DNA of 64,000 nucleotides from positions 29,914 through 93,913 of the forward strand of contig JAJRZA010000050.1 in the NCBI GenBank assembly GCA_024275485.1. The letters run 5' to 3'. The notes under the pieces were generated by a model. It was not told the DNA's origin and did not search any database. It saw only the letters and a program-made list of their open reading frames with translations. This DNA comes from Candidatus Krumholzibacteriota bacterium (GTDB lineage: Bacteria > Krumholzibacteriota > Krumholzibacteriia > LZORAL124-64-63). Below are positions 1-7,768 of this stretch, in pieces; within the stretch, counting starts at the first letter, position 1; every line of letters starts with the position of its first letter. A program made the translations under genes and the position numbers.

Positions 1-29
1 TATGAAGGGAATCTAACTCAACACGGGAA

Positions 30-1787
30 CTATATCAACTGATCCAACGGGGCCAGGTTCCGCGTCCCGTAAACAAATTTCTCCAGCCATGGCCTACAGT
101 CAACACCAGTGACGGCCAGCACGGCTTCTTCCAGGGCCAACCTGCTGAACCCCTCATCACTCCGGTTCTCATAGAGATAGCGTAATACCTCATCAAGAGG
201 TCGCACCATACTGCTCTGCCGGGACAACCACTGGTCCAGGGCCACGCTCGCGGCCACCCCACCAGCGTAGGCGAAACGCACCAGTTCCGGGTCGCCCATG
301 ACATCGGCAGCCGCATCGGCAATGGAAATCTCCCCTCGCCAGGGGCTCTTGACATAGTCCCGGTTCAAGCGATCGGTCAGAACCTGTCGGGCATGTTGTG
401 GTGTCCAAATCCCGGCGGCGGAGAGCATGCGCGCCGAATACCAGGTGGTGGCTCCTTCGGTGAACCAAAGTGTGGATGGGTCTACCTGGGTGATGGCTTC
501 ACCCAGCCAGCCATGGAACATTTCGTGGGCGATGACGCTGGCTGCTTGCTCTTCGAGCATGCCCCAAGTGGTTTCCGGGCTGATCATGACCAGAACCGAG
601 CTGCCGGTGTGAACACCATAAACATCAAATCCCTCGGCTGCCCGGATCTCGTTGGCCGACAACAAAACGGTGATTTGCTCCGTGGGAGAAGAACCAAAAA
701 ACCCCATTTCCGTGCGTGCGATCCGGCGGATCAAGTCGAGGGCGTCGTGGTCGCTGAAAAGCCAGTTTTGATCGGTGGCGAACTGAATCACGCATTCCTT
801 GGCCTGGCTGTTGAGGGTTCGGATGTTGCCGCAGACCATCAGTGCGTTGTTCAGGTCCGCCAGGTCATGGGGATGGTAGAACAGGTTCATGGGGACGGGT
901 GCTACCGCGCCGGAATGGTTCTGTGCCCCGTCGTCCCGAGAACTTGCCGTTATCAGGCCTGGAGCAGGGTTGTATCCTTGACCATACCCCAGGTGGGCGT
1001 CGGCAAGAGGTCCCGCTGAATGGTTGCTTTCCCGGGGGGTGTTCTTGACCAAAGCCGGCCAAGGCACCAAAACCGACAATCTTGCGGGATTGTAAACTGA
1101 AACAGTGATGTCTTTCACCTCGGCGTTGGTCGGTTGCAGAAAAACCTCGAACCCGGCAAATCGCACGCCGCCACTTACGGGAGTGGAAATGAATTTCCGA
1201 ATGTCCATTTCATTGGACTTGGCCTTGGTCAGGTCCACGCGGTAGATGAATCCAGCCCGGGTCAAGCCTCGGGTGCCGAGACGCCAGCCGTTGGAGGTTT
1301 GGTCCACGGTCAGGGGGCGGCCAATCATTCCGTTTTCTTCCAGGGCATGGGCCGAGGGGCGCAGAAGTTTTCGGCCATACTGGGCAATGCCGAAAATACC
1401 GGGTGGGTATTCAAGATCCATTTGGGGGGGCAATTTACCTTCGGCAATGAGAGTTACAATGACCGTCCCTTGGGCCGCTTCGCTCAAATCAATTTCATAA
1501 GTCAGCACCAGGGGGTCTCCCGGCAGTTGTTGGTAAGCTCGCCAACCAAAGACGCCCAGGGCCGGCAACAGCAACAAAAGCAGCAGCCCGCGAAGAGCCA
1601 GGCTATTGCCTTGATGCTGGTCTTGTGAGCGGGAAGGGAGCCTCGTTTCCTCTTCGTCAACAAAGGTTCCCATACGGCGGGCCTTGTAACGTTGCAATGC
1701 GGTTTGCGACTTCCCAGCCAAACTATAACTTCCTCTGCACGGTTCGGCGGTGGCGCCGGTTCCTTGTTGTTCCTTGTTGTTCCCCAT
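30..1787 (-). CDS. Membrane-anchored M61/M1-like metallopeptidase (gluzincin)
   Basis: Predicted zinc aminopeptidase-like protein of 585 aa. The sequence shows an HEMFH zinc-binding motif followed 18 residues later by the third ligand in WFTEG, the HExxH-x18-E layout of gluzincins. A single Leu-rich membrane segment at about residues 65-82 places the catalytic domain outside the cytoplasm. Family knowledge: M61 glycyl aminopeptidases share the AHExFHxW...WFxEG pattern, but I see no C-terminal PDZ domain here. The start is uncertain: ATG at 1787 has a GAGG just upstream, and a second ATG at 1673 would remove a 38-residue polar leader. It is divergent from the SDR gene. The substrate is unknown. 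Confidence 0.75.
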   Translation of the reverse strand: MGNNKEQQGTGATAEPCRGSYSLAGKSQTALQRYKARRMGTFVDEEETRLPSRSQDQHQGNSLALRGLLLLLLLPALGVFGWRAYQQLPGDPLVLTYEIDLSEAAQGTVIVTLIAEGKLPPQMDLEYPPGIFGIAQYGRKLLRPSAHALEENGMIGRPLTVDQTSNGWRLGTRGLTRAGFIYRVDLTKAKSNEMDIRKFISTPVSGGVRFAGFEVFLQPTNAEVKDITVSVYNPARLSVLVPWPALVKNTPRESNHSAGPLADAHLGYGQGYNPAPGLITASSRDDGAQNHSGAVAPVPMNLFYHPHDLADLNNALMVCGNIRTLNSQAKECVIQFATDQNWLFSDHDALDLIRRIARTEMGFFGSSPTEQITVLLSANEIRAAEGFDVYGVHTGSSVLVMISPETTWGMLEEQAASVIAHEMFHGWLGEAITQVDPSTLWFTEGATTWYSARMLSAAGIWTPQHARQVLTDRLNRDYVKSPWRGEISIADAAADVMGDPELVRFAYAGGVAASVALDQWLSRQSSMVRPLDEVLRYLYENRSDEGFSRLALEEAVLAVTGVDCRPWLEKFVYGTRNLAPLDQLI

Positions 1788-1889
1788 TGTGCCTCAGGGT
1801 GTCTCTGATCAAAAAACGATGCAACAGACGTGCCGCAGTGGTAAGGTCTTGCAAAACAGGATAGGTGTTTTTGGGAAAGGGAATACGCA

Positions 1890-2702
1890 ATGGATTTAGG
1901 ACTCAAGGGAAAGACGGCCTTGGTCATGGCGGGCAGCCGTGGATTTGGTCGGGCCGTGGCATTGGAGTTGGCAGCTGAAGGTGCCAAGGTGGCTCTGTGT
2001 GCGAGGAACGCCGAAGACCTGGCCACCACTGCAGAGGAGGTTCGCTCTGTGGGCCAGGAGGCCTGGGGGGAAATGGCCGGAGCGGTGTTGGCGCAACCCC
2101 TTGATGTAACCGATGACCAGGCCGTGCGGGACTTTGTAAGTCTCACCCAATCCGACTTGGGCTCGGTGGACATCATGCTGGTCAACGCCGGCGGGCCACC
2201 CGCTGGAAATTTCGAAGATCTGGATGAACATGACTGGAAGGTTGCCTACGAACTGACTCTCGAAAGTTCGGTGCGGCTTTGCAAACTTGTTTTGCCAGGG
2301 ATGAAATCGAGGGGTTGGGGGCGAATTGTCCAGATCACTTCCGTGAGTGTGGTGCAGCCGGTGGAAAACCTGATGCTTTCCAGTGTCCTGCGTCCGGCGG
2401 TGCATGCTCTCACCAAAACTCTTTCCGATGAAGCGGCGCCCTTTGGAGTGACCGTCAATTCCATTGCGCCGGGGTTTCACAACACCAGTGCTGTGCAGCG
2501 TCTGATCGCTAAGAAAGTGGAGCAAACGGGATGCGCCCCTGAGGATGTGATTGCCGGCTGGACCAAGGAAATTCCAGTTGGGCGTTTGGGGGAACCCGAA
2601 GAGTTGGCAGCTCTTATCCTGTTTCTGATGTCCAAACGGGCGAGTTATCTCACGGGACAATGCCTGGTTTCGGACGGCGGGTGGGTCAAAAAAACATTCT
2701 AA
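1890..2702 (+). CDS. Atypical short-chain dehydrogenase/reductase
   Basis: SDR-fold oxidoreductase of 270 aa. The N-terminal AGSRGFGRAVA is the Rossmann glycine motif (TGxxxGxG type), NAGG follows at the usual place, and the C-terminus ITGQ-like SYLTGQCLVSDGG is typical of 3-oxoacyl-ACP reductase relatives. Odd feature: after the catalytic-Ser region (QITSVSVVQP) the canonical YxxxK is absent and the segment reads NLMLSSVLRPAV. It therefore belongs to the SDR subgroup lacking the Tyr/Lys pair, or acts by another mechanism. The ATG at 1890 lies downstream of GGGAAAGGG. It is monocistronic as far as can be seen. Confidence 0.85.
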   Translation: MDLGLKGKTALVMAGSRGFGRAVALELAAEGAKVALCARNAEDLATTAEEVRSVGQEAWGEMAGAVLAQPLDVTDDQAVRDFVSLTQSDLGSVDIMLVNAGGPPAGNFEDLDEHDWKVAYELTLESSVRLCKLVLPGMKSRGWGRIVQITSVSVVQPVENLMLSSVLRPAVHALTKTLSDEAAPFGVTVNSIAPGFHNTSAVQRLIAKKVEQTGCAPEDVIAGWTKEIPVGRLGEPEELAALILFLMSKRASYLTGQCLVSDGGWVKKTF

Positions 2703-2728
2703 ATAACAAAATAATGCCTCTGGTCGGC

Positions 2729-2756
2729 TTGACAGAAGAAGTTCCTTTCCTATCTT
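2729..2756 (+). promoter_or_regulatory. Sigma-70-type promoter for the selenoprotein/fmdB unit
   Basis: TTGACA at 2729-2734 is a perfect -35 box. It is followed by a 16-bp spacer and TATCTT at 2751-2756 (4 of 6 matches to the -10 box). It lies about 80 bp before the start of the small ORF and is the only good candidate in this gap. Confidence 0.5.
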
Positions 2757-2835
2757 ACTATCAATAAAGTATGCAATTAAATAATCTCGGTGTTGGCAGT
2801 TTTAATTCCTTCACAGGGTATCAGGGAGTTCGTGC

Positions 2836-3021
2836 ATGAAAGAACTGATCATATTTGTGGTCTTCTACTTCGTCTTGGTGAAATTTATTTTTCCCAAGAT
2901 GGGATTGAAGCCCGGTTGAGGTCCAAATGCGTGCTCGATCGGTGATCGAGATTCGTCGGACCCAACCCCAGGTTCCTCAAAAACCGCAGGTTCCGCTCCG
3001 GAGCCCCAAAAACTGGATTGA
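2836..3021 (+). CDS. Small membrane selenoprotein (UGA read as selenocysteine)
   Basis: ATG at 2836 follows a good ribosome site (AGGGAG, 8-nt spacing). The first 27 codons encode one hydrophobic helix (IIFVVFYFVLVKFIF) and PKMGLKPG, then TGA at 2917-2919. Reading through TGA the frame stays open for 33 codons (U-GPNACSIG..., then a Pro/Ser/Gly-rich tail). It stops at 3019-3021, just before the ribosome site of the next gene. A hairpin with the geometry of a bacterial SECIS element begins one base after the TGA. The predicted product is 61 aa, with Sec28 five residues before Cys33 and a TM helix at residues 4-20. A thiol/selenol redox role at the membrane is inference. If the UGA is a real stop, the product is a 27-aa membrane peptide. 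I do not recognise a named family. Confidence 0.7.
2920..2962 (+). promoter_or_regulatory. Putative bacterial SECIS hairpin
   Basis: The outer stem pairs GGTCC (2920-2924) with GGACC (2958-2962). The apical stem pairs CTCGATC (2934-2940) with GATCGAG (2944-2950), closing a GGT loop at 2941-2943. Bacterial SECIS elements lie inside the coding region right after the UGA, with a small apical loop carrying a G in its first two positions roughly 16-37 nt downstream. Here the loop G is 21 nt beyond the UGA. The hairpin was found by eye; no folding energy was computed. Confidence 0.65.
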
Positions 3022-3038
3022 AAGCTGGAGGTGGCGCA

Positions 3039-3251
3039 GTGCCGCTTTACGAATTCACCTGCAAAAAATGCGGGCAAAATTTTGAAGAGCTGATGACCTT
3101 GGCTGAATTGAACGACGGCAAGTTGAAGTGTCCTGCCTGTGATTCGAAACGCCTTGAGCGGGGATTCTCGGCGTTTGCCACTGGAAGCAGCGGTGTCGGT
3201 GGGAGTTTTGCCGGCGGAAGCCCAGATTGCGGCAGCGGCGGATTCACCTGA
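3039..3251 (+). CDS. FmdB-family zinc ribbon protein
   Basis: This 70-aa protein starts at GTG 3039 with GGAGGTGG just upstream; this start gives the family N-terminus (V/M)PLYEFTCKKCG. Two CxxC pairs (CKKC near residue 8 and CPAC near residue 37) form the zinc ribbon. The tail is Gly/Ser-rich and ends near CGSGGFT. FmdB-type proteins are annotated as putative regulators, but the function is poorly defined. It lies 17 bp after the selenoprotein stop, almost certainly in one transcript, so a shared metal- or redox-linked role is plausible. Confidence 0.85.
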   Translation: MPLYEFTCKKCGQNFEELMTLAELNDGKLKCPACDSKRLERGFSAFATGSSGVGGSFAGGSPDCGSGGFT

Positions 3252-3301
3252 GGCTAGAAAAATTCTGGTAGCCGTGTGTTGCCGGAAAAAATAATGATAA
3301 T

Positions 3302-3335
3302 AACTCCACAGCCTCTTGGCTCTGGAGTTTTATTT
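3302..3335 (+). terminator. Rho-independent terminator after fmdB
   Basis: A 12-bp stem with one mismatch (3302-3313 with 3318-3329) closes a TCTT loop and is followed by a T-rich run. It sits between the convergent fmdB and PAP2 genes. Confidence 0.75.
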
Positions 3336-3340
3336 TGAAT

Positions 3341-4270
3341 TCAACACGGTCGGTTTTTCAGGCGATCACGGGCCACATCTCCCAACCGGCTGCCGAAGTA
3401 CATCACCAGCCAGCCGAGGAGCAGTCCGGCAAATACGTCGACCACATAATGATACCGGTTGTAAACGGTGCTCATGCAAAGGAGCACGAAAATCGTTGTC
3501 ATCCACCAACGATGCCGTGGGAAAAGTTTCCAGGTGTGCCACCAGGGAACCATGGAAGCGGCTACATGACTGCTGGGGAAGGCAGCCCCCAGAATGGCTC
3601 CATTTTCGTGAATATGTCGCATGATGTCAGTGAAAATCCAACCGCCCACATCCACATATCCTGCCTTGAAATACTTGGGGCCCCAGGCGGGGAACAGCGT
3701 GTAGAGCGTATAGCAGATGAGCATGGTGGTGCCGAGATCGCGAACGAAAGCCCGCACCGCATCCCACCGCTGGTCATCGGCCAGACCCTTGGCCCGCAAG
3801 GCAAGGGCGATAAATGAAACAGCAAGGAAGTAGTAGGAAAAATAGGCAAACTCCATCAACTCGTGAAACCAGGCCCAAGGCCATACCCGCGACCATTCCA
3901 GGCTGGGTTGGAAACCGAATATTGCCTGTTCAATTTTGATCAGGGCCGGATCAAGGCTGTTCTCGAATTCAAAAAATACCAATCCCAGGTATTCCATTTC
4001 GCCATAGAAAAATGGGAAGAGCAGCGGCAGGTAAATTTCCCCCAGCAGTCGCAATACAAAGTGACGGCTGCAACGCAGCATGGGTGGGAGGAACCAAACC
4101 CCCAGGGATAGACCAGCATGCACAGCCATGTTAACCCATGGTTTGGGAGAAACGCCCGGTCGCAGGAAGGGATAAAAGGCACTGACCAGAAGATAGACCA
4201 CCACCCAGCGGTCCATGTTCATGCGCCGGAGGGAAAGTTCAACAAGGGTTCGTCGCCAGGTCAAAGCCAA
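3341..4270 (-). CDS. PAP2-superfamily membrane enzyme of the ceramide operon
   Basis: Integral membrane protein with about six hydrophobic segments. The PAP2 signature is visible as FPSSHVAAS (the PSGH-like motif) and YNRYHYVVDVFAG (R...HxxxD). The YHYVVDVxAG form is common in the PAP2_3 branch, which includes inositol-phosphorylceramide synthases; that link is family knowledge only. It is the last gene of the spt-bcerS-cerR operon and overlaps the cerR stop by several bases if TTG 4270 is used (AAGGA six bases upstream). ATG 4222 is an alternative start. A role in adding or removing a phosphate or polar head group on ceramide is inferred from context. It could also be a general lipid phosphatase. 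Confidence 0.75.
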   Translation of the reverse strand: MALTWRRTLVELSLRRMNMDRWVVVYLLVSAFYPFLRPGVSPKPWVNMAVHAGLSLGVWFLPPMLRCSRHFVLRLLGEIYLPLLFPFFYGEMEYLGLVFFEFENSLDPALIKIEQAIFGFQPSLEWSRVWPWAWFHELMEFAYFSYYFLAVSFIALALRAKGLADDQRWDAVRAFVRDLGTTMLICYTLYTLFPAWGPKYFKAGYVDVGGWIFTDIMRHIHENGAILGAAFPSSHVAASMVPWWHTWKLFPRHRWWMTTIFVLLCMSTVYNRYHYVVDVFAGLLLGWLVMYFGSRLGDVARDRLKNRPC

Positions 4271-5268
4271 TCCTGTTCCTTGAAGAAGTCCATGGTGTTG
4301 GCAAATCCGGTGAGAGCCGAGTATTTGGGTTGCCAACCGGTTGTGGTGCTCAAAAGGGAACCGTCACAAACCCAGCCGGAGGTTTCCAGGTCCCTGATCC
4401 GGTCCGGGTTCAGGACGGGAGACGAGATGGCTCGGCCGCGACCCAGCAAAGAGCTACTGATTTTCAACAACACCAACGGCACCTGGAGAGTTCGGATTTT
4501 TTTCCCCGTGGTCGAACTCAGGATATCGGCCAGCTCCTGCCAATTGTATCCGGTGTGGAGGTCATCCACAAAATATGTTCCTGTAGCCTGGTCACACTGC
4601 ATCAGGGCCACGGCGGCGGCGGCGGCATCCCAACCATGAACCAGACTCAATCCGGTCATTGATTTTCCCAGTCTGGCAGTGATGCCTCTGGTTGCTGCCT
4701 TGAAAAGGGGCAGGAATTCCTTGTCACGGGGGCCATAAAGTGAGGGCGGACGCAATATGGCACGGCGGAAACTCCATTCGGACCCGTTTACGGCCAACTC
4801 TGCGGCCAATTTGCTGCGCCCGTAGGCGGTGATGGGAGCTGGGGAGTTGCTTTCCACGGCCGGGTTATCCAGGCCTGCAGGTCCGTGGGCGGCCATGCTG
4901 GATATAAGTACAAAAGCAGGGTCGTCGCACTGCTCTTTCCAGGTCAGCTCGGCTCGGGCGAGCAAATTTTCGGTTGTTCGAACATTGGCACGTTGGTACT
5001 GCTGCTCACCGGTAGCAGTGACCAAGCCGGCACAGTGGATCAATCCGCTGCTGCCGGACAAAAATGAATCGCAGGATTTTGCATTCTCAAGATCCACTAT
5101 AGTCGTCTCAATGTCTTTGCCTTCTAGCCAGCGAAGATTGCTCGTTTGCCGGATAGAGGCCCGAACGGCAAAGCCCTTGGCCAGCAGAATGTCGGCAACA
5201 TGACTGCCCAAAAACCCCGAGGCCCCGGTCAGGGCGATCACGGGTTTGCTTCCGGAATGCCCGCTCAT
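4261..5268 (-). CDS. cerR: NAD-dependent epimerase/dehydratase, CerR-like ceramide reductase
   Basis: Extended SDR of 335 aa with an N-terminal Rossmann motif TGASGFLGSHVAD and a catalytic YGRSKLAAE (YxxxK). A Ser-Ser pair (LISSMAAHG) lies upstream at the expected spacing. Established knowledge: in Caulobacter a protein of this family (CerR) reduces the 3-keto group after ceramide synthase has acylated the sphingoid base. Here the ATG overlaps the stop of the GNAT-like gene by four bases, directly downstream of spt and bcerS, which strongly supports that assignment over a sugar-nucleotide epimerase. The symbol rests on context as well as fold. Confidence 0.72.
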   Translation of the reverse strand: MSGHSGSKPVIALTGASGFLGSHVADILLAKGFAVRASIRQTSNLRWLEGKDIETTIVDLENAKSCDSFLSGSSGLIHCAGLVTATGEQQYQRANVRTTENLLARAELTWKEQCDDPAFVLISSMAAHGPAGLDNPAVESNSPAPITAYGRSKLAAELAVNGSEWSFRRAILRPPSLYGPRDKEFLPLFKAATRGITARLGKSMTGLSLVHGWDAAAAAVALMQCDQATGTYFVDDLHTGYNWQELADILSSTTGKKIRTLQVPLVLLKISSSLLGRGRAISSPVLNPDRIRDLETSGWVCDGSLLSTTTGWQPKYSALTGFANTMDFFKEQDWL

Positions 5269-6389
5269 GCCAGGGGCATCTCGTATATGCGATAAGTTTT
5301 GTAGACCTGGGCGCCATAACTCTCAAGAATGCGATTCATGGTCCTGTTGTCATCCAGGATCCAGGACAATTCTCCTGAGGTGATGCCTTTGGCAAACGTG
5401 GCCTGCATGGCGGTGTAGACCAGGGCCAGGTCCACACCCTTTCTTCGATACTCGGGCAGTACACCCATCAACGGCATGCGTGCATAGTTGATATGGCGTT
5501 TGGCGAGCAGAAATTTCAGCCAACCGAAAGGATACATTTTTCCCTTCATGGGTTGAGTGGCCTGATTGAAATCCGGGAGGGTCAGGGCGAAACCGATGGG
5601 TTTATCGTCCATCTCAGCTATCAGGACAAATTCCGGGTCAACCATGCTTTTCATATCCTTGGCGCTATAGGCAAAATCTTCGTCATCCATGGGGATGAAG
5701 CCCCAGTTTTCACTCCAGCTGCCGTTGTAAAGGGCCCGAATCAGGCTGGCTTCCTCCTGGAAGTTTTTCATGTCCAAGGGACGAATCTTCAGGCCGGGTA
5801 GGTTGATGATGCGGTCAATAAAACGTTGAATTTTCTCAGGCAGGATGCCGTCGGTCTCCAAGTGCCAGGCCAGAAGATCCTTGGCTTGGCTCATGCCGAA
5901 TTCCTCAAAGTTTGTGGGGTAGTATTCCGGATTGTAGGGCATGCCCACCACCGGACGGTTGCGCAGGCCTTCAATCTGCACACCAAACCAGTCATGATTG
6001 GAGGTGAAACAACCAGGACCGCGCATGGTGGTCATGCCTCTGGCGGCAATCCAGTCGCAGGCTGTTTGCAACAGCAGGCCGGCCAGCTGGGGGTTGTCGT
6101 CAGCTTCATAGAAACCGAAGAACCCTACTTTTTCATGGTGATGGTCGTTGTGGTACTTGTCCACCGCAGTGGCGATGCGCCCGACCACTGAGCCGGCGTT
6201 GTCGCGAGCCACCCAGAGTTCGGCTTCGGCATGGTTGAAAAAAGGGTTCTTCTGACGATCGAAGAAGTGTTTCAAATCGTCCAGCAGGGGGTAGACATAG
6301 TTTGGATCGTCATGGTAAATGTGGTAGGGAAGTTGCAGGAAATCATCAAGCCCCTGTTTGTTTTGGACCTTGGAAATGGTGAACGACAT
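5265..6389 (-). CDS. Bacterial ceramide synthase-like GNAT acyltransferase (YghO/bCerS family)
   Basis: Protein of 374 aa starting at ATG 6389 behind a strong AGGAGG. It opens SFTISKVQNKQGLDDF, the pattern of YghO-like proteins. It contains RGPGCFTSNHDWFGVQIEG and a C-terminal GNAT-type region (MGVLPEYRRKGVDLALVY, where R/G-x-x-x-V-D resembles the acetyl-CoA loop). Established knowledge: bCerS of Caulobacter is a GNAT-superfamily, YghO-like acyltransferase that N-acylates 3-ketosphinganine. It lies 84 bp downstream of spt and overlaps cerR by 4 bp. A generic N-acetyltransferase is the alternative, but the neighbours favour ceramide synthesis. Confidence 0.75.
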   Translation of the reverse strand: MSFTISKVQNKQGLDDFLQLPYHIYHDDPNYVYPLLDDLKHFFDRQKNPFFNHAEAELWVARDNAGSVVGRIATAVDKYHNDHHHEKVGFFGFYEADDNPQLAGLLLQTACDWIAARGMTTMRGPGCFTSNHDWFGVQIEGLRNRPVVGMPYNPEYYPTNFEEFGMSQAKDLLAWHLETDGILPEKIQRFIDRIINLPGLKIRPLDMKNFQEEASLIRALYNGSWSENWGFIPMDDEDFAYSAKDMKSMVDPEFVLIAEMDDKPIGFALTLPDFNQATQPMKGKMYPFGWLKFLLAKRHINYARMPLMGVLPEYRRKGVDLALVYTAMQATFAKGITSGELSWILDDNRTMNRILESYGAQVYKTYRIYEMPLA

Positions 6390-6473
6390 GTTGCCTCCTG
6401 AATCCTTCTTTTGCAAAAATGGGCGGCCCATTGGACCGCCCGAAATTCCCACTGACCGCAGAAAGGGCGGAGT

Positions 6474-7658
6474 CTAGCTCTCCACAATTTCCAGCTCGCG
6501 GCCCACACGGGCCATGATGTCCATGGCTTTGTGGATCTCATCTTCGGTGTGGGTGGCCATCAAACTCAATCGGATCAGGGCGTTGCCTTTTTCCACCGCC
6601 GGGCTGACCACCGGGTTTACAAAAACACCTTCTTCGGCCATGCGGCTGCACATCTGGAAGGCAGCCATGTCGTCGCCGACCACCGCCGGGATGATGGGTG
6701 TCTCGCTGGGACCAGTATCGAAGCCGGCTTCCTTCAGACGCTCGCGCATGAGGTCGTTGTTGTGCCAGAGGGCATCGTGCCGCCAGGTTTCTTCAATCAT
6801 CACATCAATTGCCGCAGATACCGAAGCCACCGATGCGGGGGGCATGCTGGCCGAGAACATCAGGGCCCGGCTGTGGTGCTGGATGAAATGCATGACATCT
6901 TCGTCGCCTGCAACAAAGCCACCCACGGAGGCAAGAGACTTGCTGAAGGTTCCCATAATCAGACCAGCTTCGTCGGTGAGCCCGAAGTGGTTGCAGGTGC
7001 CACGGCCGTGGTCGCCCAATACGCCAACACCATGGGCGTCGTCCACCATCAGGAAAGCATCGTATTTTTGGCAAAGTTTGACGATTTCCGGGAGTTTGGC
7101 AATGTCGCCCTCCATGGAAAAAACACCGTCGACGATGACCAGCTTGTTGGAATCATTCTCGCTTTTGAGGACCAGCTCCAGGTTTTCCATGTCGTTGTGA
7201 CGGAATTTGCGCACATCGGCAAAGCTGAGGCGGGCGCCGTCGATGATTGAAGCATGATCGGTGCGATCGACGATGATGGTTTCCTTGCGGGTCACCAAAG
7301 AGCTCAGCACTCCCTGGTTGACCATGAAACCGGTGGAGAAAACCAGGGCTTTTTCTTTGCCCACCAGATTGGCCAGCTTTTCTTCCAGCTCGATATGAAT
7401 GTCCAGGGTTCCATTGAGGAAGCGGCTGCCCGCACAACCAGTGCCGTATTTTGCCACAGCGGCGGAGGCGGCTTCCTTCACTTTGGGATGGTTGGTCAAA
7501 CCCAGGTAGTTGTTGCTACCCAACATGATGATTTCCCGCCCTTGATACTTGACGGTATTTTCCTGGGCAGATTCAATTACTCGAAAATAATTGTAGAAAT
7601 CAGCAGCCATCAAATCCTTGGCTGTCGTGAAGTTGTTGACCTTGTCCAGCAGACCCAT
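6474..7658 (-). CDS. spt: Serine palmitoyltransferase
   Basis: PLP-dependent alpha-oxoamine synthase of 394 aa that condenses serine with an acyl thioester to 3-ketosphinganine, the first step of sphingolipid synthesis. The start at ATG 7658 (AAGGA ten bases upstream) gives MGLLDKVNNF, as in Bacteroidota SPTs. Visible family blocks are MLGSNNYLGLTNHP, YGTGCAGSRFLNGTLD, the PLP-pocket VDDAHGVGVLGDHGRG and the Schiff-base lysine in MGTFSKSLASVGG. The long YGTGCAGSRFLNGT and IMGTFSKS blocks match SPT better than BioF or Kbl as I recall those families. It is first in the operon. Confidence 0.88.
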   Translation of the reverse strand: MGLLDKVNNFTTAKDLMAADFYNYFRVIESAQENTVKYQGREIIMLGSNNYLGLTNHPKVKEAASAAVAKYGTGCAGSRFLNGTLDIHIELEEKLANLVGKEKALVFSTGFMVNQGVLSSLVTRKETIIVDRTDHASIIDGARLSFADVRKFRHNDMENLELVLKSENDSNKLVIVDGVFSMEGDIAKLPEIVKLCQKYDAFLMVDDAHGVGVLGDHGRGTCNHFGLTDEAGLIMGTFSKSLASVGGFVAGDEDVMHFIQHHSRALMFSASMPPASVASVSAAIDVMIEETWRHDALWHNNDLMRERLKEAGFDTGPSETPIIPAVVGDDMAAFQMCSRMAEEGVFVNPVVSPAVEKGNALIRLSLMATHTEDEIHKAMDIMARVGRELEIVES

Positions 7659-7728
7659 GGGCACCATTCCTTGCAATACAAAACCAGCGAGGGCAATGGA
7701 TGCCCCGCGCGATGGTAACAGGACTTTG

Positions 7729-7757
7729 AAAATAGCTTCTAACCTTAGATACGACAA
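7729..7757 (-). promoter_or_regulatory. Candidate promoter of the ceramide operon
   Basis: On the minus strand TTGTCG (7757-7752), a 17-bp spacer and TATTTT (7734-7729) give 4/6 matches for each box with ideal spacing. It lies about 70 bp upstream of the spt start. The AMMECR1 gene ends only about 12 bp further upstream, so read-through from that operon is also possible. Confidence 0.35.
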
Positions 7758-7768
7758 CTAGAAATCAC

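Noticed and set aside
2920..2962. tRNA-like or riboswitch-like structure after the small ORF
   Set aside because: The stem-loop has no acceptor, anticodon or T-arm pattern; its position directly after an in-frame UGA and its small G-containing loop fit a SECIS element better.
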